Of a DNA stretch of 64,000 nucleotides, positions 40,170-51,190 are shown one piece after another. This DNA is from Serinus canaria (Eukaryota; Chordata; Aves; Passeriformes; Fringillidae), in assembly GCF_022539315.1 (NCBI RefSeq), contig NC_066313.1, positions 68,637,934 to 68,701,933 of the forward strand. The letters run 5' to 3'. How positions within the stretch are numbered: position 1 is the stretch's first letter; every line of letters begins with the position of its first letter. Position numbers and translations under genes: made by a program. The notes beneath the pieces were generated by a model. It was given only the letters and a program-made list of their open reading frames with translations. It was not told the DNA's origin and searched no databases.

Positions 40170-41180
40170 TGAAATGTCAAAGGCTAATGACTCAAACAAC
40201 TGGTTATTTGTAAAAGCAACAGCTGCTTTGCTGAGGCCAGGTTTGCACCCCCAAACTGAAGGGGAGGAGGAGAGGCTTGGCTGTGTAGTGGTGAAAATTT
40301 CTGATCCACTTGAAACAAAGGGGTTTTGCATCCACTACCAGAGGATGAGCATGACAAACTCATTTTTTTTATAAAAAATGACTAAGACCCAGAATTATTG
40401 TGTACCTGATTGCTGCAACTAATGTCATTAGCAAGCAGTTTTCTGGCCAGATAAGGAAAAAGATCAATAAGATGAAAGCCTGCAGAGGTGGTGTGATGCT
40501 TTTGTCATGCCATTTCCCCTCTGATAGGCACTGCTGGCTCAACTAAAGTGAGAGAAGCAGGGCAAAACAGAAGTCATGCCATTGAAAAGGGCTATGAACC
40601 ATCAGAGACCCCTGAAACACCCCCAGGCTCATTTCTGGGGCCTTCCACCATAGAACTTTGCACAATCCACAGTGTTGTAAAAGACAGTGTAAAAGTTTAT
40701 CTGCTCAGGGGAGGGACCTGAGCATTCCCACCCAAACCTGAATGTAGGTCAAACCATCAAACTTTGTTTCATGGGCTTCCCCCACCCCCAATGGATAAAG
40801 ATTGCACCCATCACTTCAATCAATGGGCATCAAAATTGTCACATTCAAGTCTCATCACTGCTTCCATGGGTGGTGTTATCTTCCTCTCTACTATCTTTTA
40901 TCTACTTTAATCCTTTCTTTCTCTTTCTTTCTTTCCCCTATGTCTTTTCTTAAATAAGGTTTTTATACTTCTATGTTGCTATACTTCTATGGATAATAAC
41001 TAAAACAGTTACAAAACTGCTTTCCATTTCAATCAAATAGTTCTGAAATAAAACTGCCATATATAAATACATAAATCAGAGGTCTGTCACTTCAATCACG
41101 TTGTTTCACTCTATTTTTCCCCAAGTGATCTATTAACAAGAACTTCAGTAACCCTGTGCCTTCAGGTGCAGGTTGCAACA
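40170..41180 (+). mobile_element. Probable avian LTR-type retroelement, about 1 kb, no coding capacity
   Basis: The block starts TGAAATGTCAAAGGCTAATG and ends GGTTGCAACA, so it has possible TG...CA ends. I recognise much of the wording as a passerine LTR: TTGCACCCCCAAACTGAAGG, the CTGGGGCCTTCCACCATAGA stretch, TTTATCTGCTCAGGGGAGGG, then a CTTTCTTTCTCTTTCTTTC pyrimidine tract, TTAAATAAGG, and a polyadenylation signal AATAAA at 41047-41052. Low CpG content and many transitions show that it is old. No primer-binding site or retroviral gene follows. Ends are approximate and no target duplication was found. Confidence 0.55.
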
Positions 41181-43678
41181 CCATGTAGATTGTTAAGAAA
41201 CAGTTCCAACACATTACTCCCACAGAAGTTATAAGTATGTTGGCCCAGATGGGATATTATCCCATAAGATGATCGTGGCACTAAATTTCTGTGGAATCTT
41301 CATTCCTCAGGCTGCTCATACCACAGCTGTACAAGACCCAGAACAACCTCATCTAGCTCTGAAATTACACACATATCAAGAAGGAAGTTAAGCTGGAAAA
41401 ACTCATGGGCTTCCCTGAGAATAATTTTTTTTCCCTGTTTTTCTACAGGTCTTCAGAACATACTCATTCCAAAACAAATGGTATGGGGACCCATGTATAA
41501 AAAAGTAATCTATAGGGGCTAAGATATTGCCTGAATTTTTTTGCTTTCTTTGCAAACTCATTTCTTGTGTAGGATGGGCACTGTAATTTTCTCAAAAACA
41601 GAAAAAGATTATGAGATCATATGCATATGGAATTTGTGATAGCAAGAGTCAGAGGAGGAGAAAAAAAAATGAAATGGAACAAAATAAGAAACACGAAAAT
41701 AGAAGACAAAGCTTTAGCAATCAGTAGACATGTGAATTCATGTAGTTTTTATCAGGGCTAAGTATATGCACTAGGAAGGTGCTATTAGTATCCATTTTGC
41801 ACAGACATCTTGAGTTCTTATTGCTGTGGTATAGTAAGTCAAGATTTATATTTTGAAGTGTTCATTTACAATCCTTTCTACCCACACTAAGTACCTTTAA
41901 AAATGCATTATCTGAGACAAATGATCAAGAGCTCATTGAAAAATTGCTGCACATTTATAACTGACTGTGACTTTATTACAAGTCGCAGATCATACATTAC
42001 TTAAAATCTGGTCAGTACAGCAGCATGCCAAGGAAAGCAGTGTTTATATCCTACCACAAGTTGGGGGTTTTTTGGTTGTTGGAGTTTGGGGTCTTTTTGT
42101 TTTTTTTTCCCTACAAGATGGCTTCCTGGTAATGATGATCTGAGCATCTCAGTGGCTACAGTTCTACACAGACTGCTTAATGAATTTTGCAGTGTCAGAA
42201 ACCCCTGACTTTGCATACTGTACAGAGTTGGAACTTTTATAGCAACACACACGGCTTGCAGGATTCTACTTGATGCATAATCTCTCTATATATCACTGGC
42301 AATAAGTAGCAACTGTCTGTCTCAGCAGTCTATATCTCATTACTATTCATGAGGGGCTGGACTGAACAACTCTCCTTCAACAACATTATCTATATCACAG
42401 ATTCTGTTTTCTGTCTAAACCTCATTTCCAGAATGCAGATGTTTTTGCCACTTCTGATTCAGCCTTATCCATTTTCAAAATTTTCTTGCCTTATCCATTT
42501 TAACCTCCACAGCACGGTTAGGACTGAGTGCAAACTACCATGTATCCTACCTACCTTGTTCCCTTTAAAAGAGGAACTCAGGCTGCAACAGGCATCTAAC
42601 CTTCTCAAATAATGGTCAAGACCCCTGGTTTGTTTTGCAGAATCCCTGCAGATAATAAGGTCAAGAGCATCTAAAAACCATGGTTGAAAGTCTTGAATTA
42701 ATTATTTCTGACTTTTGCAGGAATTATTTCATATATTGATAGAAGCCTGTGACTGTAATTGTGTCACTTCATGAGTTTCTCATCAAAAGAACAATAGCTC
42801 TGCTAGCATCAATGAAAGAATATGCAAAGCATGTGATTTTTTACTCTCCTTATTAGTCCACTCTTCTTCATAACTGTGATTCAGTGATTCTGTAGCTCCC
42901 CTTAGATAGAATTAGAAGGGAAAATTTTGGTAAAGCAAGACAAAAGTCATGAAATGCATCTGAGGGTATGAAAACATTCTTAACTCTAATTAAAATCACT
43001 GAAATGTACACTCATGTACTAGTCATAGTAATTGTTTTGTCCTGATCACACATTATGCATTCACCATATGGGCTGTTCTGCTCAAAGCTTTTATTTCCAT
43101 ACCCTCCAACACTCAGAGTTAAGAAAACAACACATAACATTGAACAAGACTCCAACAGTGCATTTATATTGGTTCTCAGCTTGGTTTTGTTTCCCGTGGC
43201 ATTATCATCAAAAAGGACAGTGCATGCTTCGTCTATCATAAGCTAAATATGAAGACTTAGATGTTTAGAAAAATTTCCCAGATACCAGATGTATGAATTC
43301 ACATTTGTTTTATGTCCATGTTCAATTAAAATTTTGAAAAAGGAGAGATATCAGATAATAGAATTTATGTACACGTTAGCCAAAGGGCACTCATGTTCAC
43401 TGAGAGGTTGTTGCTTTTTTCTTCCCTTTGGGCTCTCTGAAGGAGCTCTTGACTCCACACAGCTGGCTTGCTAAAAGCTGAATAAACCCACGCTGCAGAA
43501 CATACAATCCTGTCGGTAGCTTTTATTTAAACAAACAAAAAGAAATTACACTAATAATCATTTCCCGAGGATGATTTCACGTGTCTTGTTATGCTGCTCA
43601 ATGCATATGGGTAGATTTTGTTCAGTTACATAAGGACTGAAGAAATTCACATTATTCTTGTTTTAGTTCAATAAGAGT
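41181..43678. other. Noncoding sequence with a possible CR1 tail
   Basis: No exon is recognised. At about 42349-42405 the wording GGGGCTGGACTGAACAACTC...CAGATTCTGT resembles the last part of a CR1 3' UTR on the plus strand, but it is short and could be coincidence. A further GTGATTCAGTGATTCTG near 42877 recalls a CR1 terminal repeat without the rest of the element. Confidence 0.45.
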
Positions 43679-44687
43679 GTAGTGGGTTGACCCTGGCTGG
43701 GTGCCATGTGCCCATCAAACCTGCACAATCACTCCCCTCTGCAGCTGAACAGGGGAGAAAAAATGTAATGGAAGACAGTTCAGATAAGGACAGGGAGAGA
43801 TCACTTACTCATTACTGTCATGGGTAAAACAAATTCAAGTTTTGGAAACTAATTTAATTAATAATCAAACAAAGCAGTGTAGAGTAATGAGAAATAAAAC
43901 AGATCTTAAAAATATCTTCCCCTAGCCTCTCCCTCCTTCACAGGCTCTACTGGCCACCCTCCTGAGAGGCACAGGTGATGGGGAATGGGCATTATAGGCA
44001 GATCATGTTTCTTTTGCTGCTCCTTTCTCAAGGGGAGGAGTCTCTGTTCCAGTGTGGGGTCCAGTCCTTCATGTACTTCTCCAGTGTGAGTCCTTTCTAC
44101 AGACTGCAGTACTTCATGAACTGCTCCAGTATTGGTCCCCCATGGGGTCACAAGTCCCACCAAGACACCTGCTCCAGTGTGGGCTTCTCTTTTCATAGTC
44201 TCTGGGTCTTGACAGAACCCTGCTAGAATGTGGGCTTCCCCACAAGGTCACAGCCTACTTTCAGTCATCCACCATGGTCCTTCATGGGCTGCATGGGGAC
44301 AGCTGCCTCATCATGGTCTTCTTCACAGGCTGCAGTGAGCACCTGGAGCCCCTATTTCCCTTCCTTTCTCCCTGGCTTCTTGTCTGTGTGCTTGCATATA
44401 TTCTCACTCTTCTTTTCTCTGATCTCTATCATTTCTGTGCCGTAATCCTTTTTTTCTCCTTCTTAAATATGTTAGAACAGGGGCATTACTACCAGAGTAG
44501 AAATACTACTACTATTGCAGAGGCATTACTACTTTGATAGGCTTGGCCTTGGCAAGATTTGGGTCTGTCTTAAAGCACCTGGCATTGGCTGTCAGACATG
44601 GTGAAAGCTTCTTTTACAGAAGACATTCTGGAAAACTCCCACAACTTTCCCCACTAGCAAAACCTGGCCATGAAAACCCAATATGCA
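43679..44687 (-). mobile_element. Solo LTR of an avian endogenous retrovirus, antisense, about 1.0 kb
   Basis: The plus strand starts TGTAGTGGGTTGACCCTGGC and ends ...AAAACCCAATATGCA. The sense strand is therefore minus and begins near the family's usual TGTATTGGGTTTGCATGG. Recognisable stretches include GCTGGGTGCCATGTGCCCA, GGACAGGGAGAGATCACTTA, AATTTAATTAATAATCAAAC, repeated CTGCTCCAGTGTGGG-type units at 44040-44230, TTCATGGGCTGCATGGGGAC, TTGGCCTTGGCAAGATTTGG, and TGGCATTGGCTGTCAGACAT. There are no retroviral genes beside it. The 5-bp flanks (AAGAG and GTAAA) do not match. It is clearly related to the shorter 29.6 kb copy. Open frames inside it are not retroviral proteins. Confidence 0.85.
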
Positions 44688-44783
44688 GTAAAATTAGAAT
44701 CCATAATTTTGTGTTCAGAAAAGCCCAATTTTTGTTAAGTAGAAATTAATATTAGACATAGAATTGCAAATGTGAAACCATAT

Positions 44784-44860
44784 CCTCGGTTGGCATAAAT
44801 CAGCACAGCTCCATGGGGTTCAATTGTGTTATGCAAATTAACCCCACCTGATAGTTGTCC
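44784..44860. repeat. Relic of a palindromic amniote foldback (MITE-like) element
   Basis: The left half reads CCTCGGTTGGCATAAATCAG then CACAGCTCCAT. The right half reads CAATTGTGTTATGCAAATTA then ACCCCACCTGATAGTTGTCC. Together they resemble a palindromic repeat common in turtles and crocodilians, whose halves carry CTCAGYTGGTGTAAATYRGC and the inverted GCTCCATTGAAGTCAATGG centre. The two halves here remain partly complementary to each other. The copy is diverged and I cannot name the family with certainty. It could be a Harbinger-like MITE or another ancient repeat. Confidence 0.5.
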
Positions 44861-44865
44861 AGTCT

Positions 44866-47800
44866 TCTCCTATAGTTAGGATTGTAATCTCAGACCTCTG
44901 GCAAGATATTGTTCAAAAAATGAGGAGCAGTAAGAAGTGGTGTATTTACTAACTTTAGGAAACTATATGCAGACACATTCACACATCTTCATATCTTTGA
45001 ACGAATATAGATGTGTAATTATAGCAGAATTAAAAATGAATGGGAAAATAATTATTTAATTAGCTTGCACATTCATCTGTAGCCAATAAAGTAGCCATAT
45101 AGAAGATAAAGAAAAGTTATCTCTTCCTCCTTGCTTTATAATATTTTGCTGCACAGGCATTGAAATGAAAATTGTATTTTAAACTGATAGAGTCACACTA
45201 GGATATATTAAAAACACAATGAAATATGCTTAATTTACATGAAGTTATATGAATAACTTCTGATTAATTTATTAACAGGAAAATATTCTTACGTGCTTAA
45301 AGGCAGATGCTGATTTTTCTATAATTTATTTATGGAAATATAAATATAAAATATAAATTGTGGTTATTATTTACTTTCCCAATAATGATAAATATAAATT
45401 TACACAAGGATTGTAATATTGTAAATTGTAAATTGTAAATTTAGGTACAATTGTAAACTGTACCTTTGAATATTTTCCATTATCCTTTTTTGATGGATCA
45501 TGATAATAAAAAAAATAGGATGGATGTTTCAGGGCAACTGAAGAATCTAGTTTAAACCTGGAAGGGATTAATTGGGATCTAATAATGTCCAACAAGTTGG
45601 TGACCCTACCCATAGAGCTAGAGAGTTCCTAATGCAAAGAAAAAAGGAAAAGAACAATAGAAAATATAAATCTCTATTTTTTGGACAATATTTTAGTCCT
45701 TTGACCTACTAAGCTAAACTAATAAAAGTGTAAAGGCTACAGTGGAGATTAATGCTACTCTAAAATTTCTCTCTAAAGATCAGAAGCTATTTCCATACTT
45801 TTCATGGTAAACCTTGACTGTGAGACCAATATGGAGAGAAGTGATAGGTGTGAGACCCTTAACATATTACTAATAGTAGTCGGAGCAGTGAAAATCATTG
45901 CTCTCAGCAGTTGATTTGCACAGAAACCTTCTTCAGGTAGTTGCCTATGACAAAACAGAGCATATGGCCACTGATGTTAAGCATGGACCAAAATGAAACC
46001 TGGTTTCATCAAAAGTTTCTGCCAGAAGTTAACAAGGAGGCTTAAAAACCCTCCTTTATTGCCTGTTTCTTTTCTTTTTCCTCCAGCCAGTTATTTAGGC
46101 ACTTCCTAATACAAAAGCTAATTAATGACCATGAGAACCATTAATTCATCTGAAAATTCTTAAAGCTATATTTTTTATATTTTTACCTTTTTGCACAAAA
46201 ATTTCCACAATTTAATGGGCCATTCACAAGTCTGAATAAAGCAGGTATCCCTCAAGAGTGGGAAGTATTATGCAGATAGTAGATGCTTAATTTAAAACAT
46301 TATTTCTAACAATAACTCACCATAAATTATGCAATAATTATTTTCTTCTCTATCAATAACTTCCACAGAGCATGCACCTCACTGGAAAAGGATAAGATAG
46401 TCTGTATTCTTTTGCTGTTTTTTCTCTGTCTGCAGAAGATCCATAAAAGTCAGGAGATAAAGCACCTACCAAGAACTGCTAATAAGGTTACTCCTGTTAT
46501 TTGCTATAAAGAAATTCAACATATCTTTTTCAAAACCTGAAAATAATCAGATGAGAACAAAGAAAATACATTATTGGCATTCAGTCTGCAAACAGCTATA
46601 GAGATGCAGAAATTCCTGCTCAAAAGTGACCATGTAATTTAACTAAGTTCACAACATCTTCATAGTGTCCTGATTATTCATAAATGTTATTTTTATTCCT
46701 ATATTAACACCTATTTAGATCTTATACTACTGATATGCATACACACATGACAGTTGCATTGAGGGCTCACGGTAACTTTATGCAAGGAACAACTGAATTT
46801 CATGTTTAGTCCCACATATTAGATCCAAACATATTTCTCTGAGACAAATCTTGCATGCCACCTGAGAAAGACATCATTAGTCTCCATGAAACTCAAAGTA
46901 GGTTATGAATATCCATTCCAAGCAGCGTCCTACTATATCTGAACATTCCACAGTCAAGGCCACTGATTAACATAGAAAGTTAAATTTCAATGAGAAAGAA
47001 AAAAGAAACACAGAATAACTCCCTTAAAGGCTGCAAGATTTCCAATAACTTTTTCTTATTTTTTTTTAAATGATTTTTTTGAGCCTTTCCAAAGCACGTT
47101 ATTATTTCCAATACACCCATTCTGTATTTTCCTGGTGAGAAAAATATAACTCCTAGTAGGAATCTTATGACTCTGTGGAAACAGTTGCATCCTGAACCTT
47201 CATTTAAATAAATTTAATTTAATTAATTTAAATTAAAATATAATTTTATATCATTGCTTTTTTACTCCTTGTAATTAGGTTTAATCAAAACTAATCCAGC
47301 AATTTATTAATTTAGTAGAGGTGGTAAGTAAGTGAGACATATTGCTACCTCTTTACCTGTTTTTCAATGCAAAACTCAGAATTTAGTTTTTATATCAATA
47401 GGCTTTTACATTAATTTAATTCCTTAAATTGATTTGTTACCATATTTAATGTGTTACAATATTATAAACATTAAATATGCCACTTACATTTACTTAAAAT
47501 GATGCAGCCCATTGCACTTGTAGCTTTGAGAGTATGATCACAAAAAACTGAGCCAGGTCCTTAAGTCTTCCTGTTTATAAACTAATTTTCAGATAACCAC
47601 ATCAATGTTTGGCACCTGTGGAGAATTCAGTCACTTCTTTCAAAAGCATAAGTTTCAGTTAATGCAAAAATTGAAGATAATAACAGAGACAAATAATTTT
47701 AAAAGTGAAAACACTGCACCCCACTGCAGGTCACTAAATGTAAACATGTAACTTCACTCCTCTAAAAGAAAATGCAAACAGTCCTTAGAGACTGGATTTG

Positions 47801-48047
47801 CAAACATGAGGTAAAAGAAAATCATGATTTTCAATTGCTTCTAAATTTTTTTTATGTCTTCATTTTTTCTCTTTACCTTTGCTATGTGTTGTCCTGTCTT
47901 TTCCACTTTCTGTTTGTTACCTACAAAATCCATCTCTCTCATTCTTTCCTCCACTCCCTGCTCTCCACACCAGAAAGGAGTTTTGGCTTCATTTTCTCCA
48001 TGCCGTCTCATTTGGCAGCATAGACAGCAATTGTCTCCTGGAGAATT
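44866..48047. other. AT-rich noncoding sequence, with a small ATTGTAA repeat
   Basis: No exon is recognised. A short tandem tract of ATTGTAA-type units lies at 45410-45442. At about 45540-45610 the wording CTAGTTTAAACCTGGAAGGG and AATGTCCAAC weakly resembles the reverse of a CR1 3' end. AT-rich near-palindromic sequence occurs at about 47210-47240. Confidence 0.5.
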
Positions 48048-48112
48048 TTCTTCTTCAGACTGAACAAACCCACATTTCTCAGCTTCTTCCCGTATTTCAT
48101 GGGGCCCTGTGG
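48048..48112 (-). mobile_element. Short CR1 LINE relic, antisense
   Basis: GGAGAATTTTCTTCTTCAGA then CTGAACAAACCCACATTTCTC and AGCTTCTTCCCGTATTTCAT follow the reverse of the CR1 segment encoding RLRELGLFSLEKR, whose antisense reads CTTCTCCAGGCTGAACAACC then CCAGCTCTCTCAGCC. Only about 65 bp is recognisable. Confidence 0.5.
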
Positions 48113-49111
48113 CAAATGACATAGGCTGGGAGTGGCTGAAATTCAACAATAAGTGTTGAGACAGGAGTGAGATTGTAAATTAAAGCCAAGAGACACACCA
48201 GTCTCTGTGAGAGCTGCAAAGAATCTTCAAAAATAGCAGACTGAGAGCACCTACAATGGTGACAACCTGTTCAGACATTTCAAAAATCTGAATGGGCTGA
48301 TCAGATATAGATATTCCCTGCCCAACCCTTTATTTGACAGGAACTGGAGTAACTCAGGGAGAGACCTGGATCACAGCACAGACAAGACTACACTGGCCAA
48401 CATGAGCTTTCTCTGAGACTGCATTTTTTTACCCCCATGGGAAAAGGAGGTCATATTTCACTTGCCAACATTAAACATATCTGTAAGGGAGTGTGCATTG
48501 GTGTTCAAGTCCATTTACTCCCTGCACAGTCAATTTGGTATTAAACCACAAGAATGAATGTTGATATCAGAAGTGGAATGCCATTTTACTAATCAGGTGT
48601 CTGTAACATGAGGATGGGTGAGTATTAGGGTCTGGAATCTGATGCCATGGCAGAAGCTGTCTCTGAGCAAGGGATATCTGTCCTGGTAGAGGGTTGCATG
48701 TAGATGCCTAATTCCTAAATTTGGCCAGTGAGCTTCAGAGTATTTAATACCCTGAGAGCAGGCCAGAGAGATGGAGCTGTTACTCGCTGGTGAGACAGAG
48801 AATAAAAGGTAGATGTCTAGAGACTTACTCAGGACATAAATCATTGCAAACTATGTGCCATCATAAATAAACCTCAGCAGAGAAAACTATTTACCATCAC
48901 TTTCTGATATAGTTTTATTTTGTCTTTTGAGATCATTTAGTACTCTACTTTGTTTGGTAGTTCAAAATTATAAATCTTAATAAATGAATAAAAGATCTTC
49001 TTATGTGGACTGTTGTGGGTATACAAATTAAATTTAAAAAATCTGGAGTCTTTACATAAGAACTTCTATTTTTCCCCCAAATAAAATATATTTTCAGAAT
49101 ATCCAAGTTTA

Positions 49112-49162
<51 letters not shown>

Positions 49163-50804
49163 CAAGAGTTGCTGAAGCAAGTAATTTCAATAAAATTTTG
49201 TGTTCAGTTTAAGGATTGTTAATTTGTTCACTATTAGTACAGTAAATTATTTACTGTTAAAGATATGAGGATAAAAAAGATGAGATTCCTACAATTTTGT
49301 TTTATATTCTATAGTATATAGCATGCACTAAAGCTCAAAGAGGAGATAGTGTTAGAATTTTATTTAGATAAGAACCTTACCTGAGGTGAGAGGATGTCCC
49401 TGTAACTCTAAGGTCAGACGATTTCTGACCTTAAACGCCTCAATGTAATCTCTTGCTTAAGAGGGTCTTGTACTCATTGCCACACTTACACTGTGTGTGG
49501 AAAGTGGCAGACATCAATTTTATCACTATTCAGGTATTCAAGATTTCTTTATAGCTCAATACTTATGACAAAATCATGGGACAGCATGAAAAAATTGACT
49601 TACATATTGATTCTAACTATATGGTTATGAGACCCATTCTATCCTAGATACACAGCCCCTCAAAAAATCCCCCATCCCCCACAAATCCCCAAAACCACCA
49701 ACAAACCCTTTATCTGTGATATCCTTAGTTCTTCCTCAACATGAAAGAAGAAGAACCAGATTGAAACTAACCTTCAAGTTTCCAAAGGTAACTTTGGAAT
49801 TGATCCAACCCTTTTGCTGGGATTTAAGGGAAGCAGTTGCTTTCCATCATTCCTGAAAGATTCTCTGAGGACAAAGAACTGCTCCTCATGTCTGTGTTGT
49901 CAGCTTTCAGCCTGCTTTATGCTGTTCTAATGTTGAACCAGAGATAGGAAATATTTAATTCATACACACAGATACCAGTGTCACAGCCCAGAATGACCTG
50001 TCTTTCCTGATTTGCTACAAAAGGGAAAGAGAGGAAGCCAGAAAATATTCTGATGCAAAAATTAGTATCTTCTGATTGTATTCAATACATTTCCCCAGGG
50101 CAGTGCAGGAAAATAAAAATTTAATAGGATAAAGAGTTGAAATTTTCTGTTCATTTACTCTGTTGTAGATATAGGTGGGTTTTTTGTTTATTTTTTTGTG
50201 GAACTTGTGGGTTACATGAGGAAAAATGTGTTGTGCATCTATTTTCTACACCCCTTATGCATGTTAATGTATCTGTCTTTTATTCTTAAGCTATTAGAGT
50301 AATTCATAACTCTCAAAACCATGAGAAAATATTTGAAAACATTTGCAAATCTGCCATGCATGACAAATTCTATTTGGCTTTCTTATCTCTCTATTATATG
50401 GATTTTGACTTTAACAGTACACATGGATTTGTTAAAAACAACACTTAAAGTTAAGGGAAAGTAAGTTTTCCACTCCTCTCCAATAGACTGACACTTTGTC
50501 AATTCTGAAATATTCCTTTACCTAAATTGATAAATGCTTGGGGTTTTTTTTCCATTTCCTTATGAAAAATAAAGATAGAAAAAAAAATTAAATTAAGGTC
50601 GAAGAACTTTCTCTTCTTCACTTTAATGGTTAATATTTTTTTATGCACAGATAATATTTTTGTATTTTAAAAAGATAACAGATTTTAAGAATATTAAGAT
50701 ATCATTAATTTCTATCCCCTTATAGGAATTTAATCCCAGAGAGAAATTTGGACAAACATATTCTCAATCGTAAAGATTTTTTGAAATTCCGTGTTTCGAG
50801 AGAG
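48113..50804. other. AT-rich noncoding sequence with a TA microsatellite
   Basis: No exon is recognised. It contains the TA run listed separately and a hairpin with perfect 10-bp arms (TAAGGTCAGA and its complement) separated by five bases at 49409-49433. Confidence 0.55.
49116..49158. repeat. (TA)n microsatellite, about 43 bp uninterrupted
   Basis: An uninterrupted alternation of T and A runs for about 21 units. It is likely to vary in length between individuals and to be prone to assembly error. Confidence 0.95.
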
Positions 50805-51190
50805 AGTCAGGGCATTTTCCAGTCCTCACACTACCCTATCAGTGAGGAGACTGGGAGTGCACAGGAATCTGGGAGGGAAGACAGCCAGGGCAGCTGACCC
50901 TAACTAACAAAAGGAGTATTCAGTATTCCACATCATATGGAATCATGTTCAGTAATAAAATCTGGGGGAAAAAGAAGGTCACAATGGCATGCTTGTGGTT
51001 GGGAAATAGTGAATGAATTCCCTGTTTTCATTTGGTTCAAAGCTCAGGTTTTGTTTTATGTATTATACTGTCTACATGTCAGTCCATGAGTTTTCCCACT
51101 TTTGGTCTTCCACTTCTTTCCCTAATTGTACTGGAAGACATTGAAAGAGTACCTGCTTTGGTTTTAACTGCCTAACAGAGGTAAACCACA
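50805..51190 (+). mobile_element. Decayed avian ERV LTR (same family as 20.4 kb), sense orientation
   Basis: Reading on the plus strand, CATTTTCCAGTCCTCACACT and GAGGAGACTGGGAGTGCACA are followed by AGACAGCCAGGGCAGCTGACC, ATCATATGGAATCATGTTCAG and AATAAAATCTGGGGG. Further on come AATGAATTCCCTG, TTTTATGTATTATACTGTC, and CCATGAGTTTTCCCACTTTT, ending GAGGTAAACCACA. These blocks occur in the same order, inverted, in the LTR at 20415-20999 (for example its GGAATATCCCTTTGGTC and GAGCATGATGCCACATGG segments). The 5' third is missing or unrecognisable. No retroviral genes are attached. Confidence 0.7.

Noticed and set aside
42870..42895. GTGATTCAGTGATTCTG resembling a CR1 terminal repeat
   Set aside because: No CR1 sequence precedes it, so it is too short to assign.
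45540..45610. Weak resemblance to a reversed CR1 3' end
   Set aside because: Only scattered words match. It is mentioned in the spacer entry but not annotated as an element.
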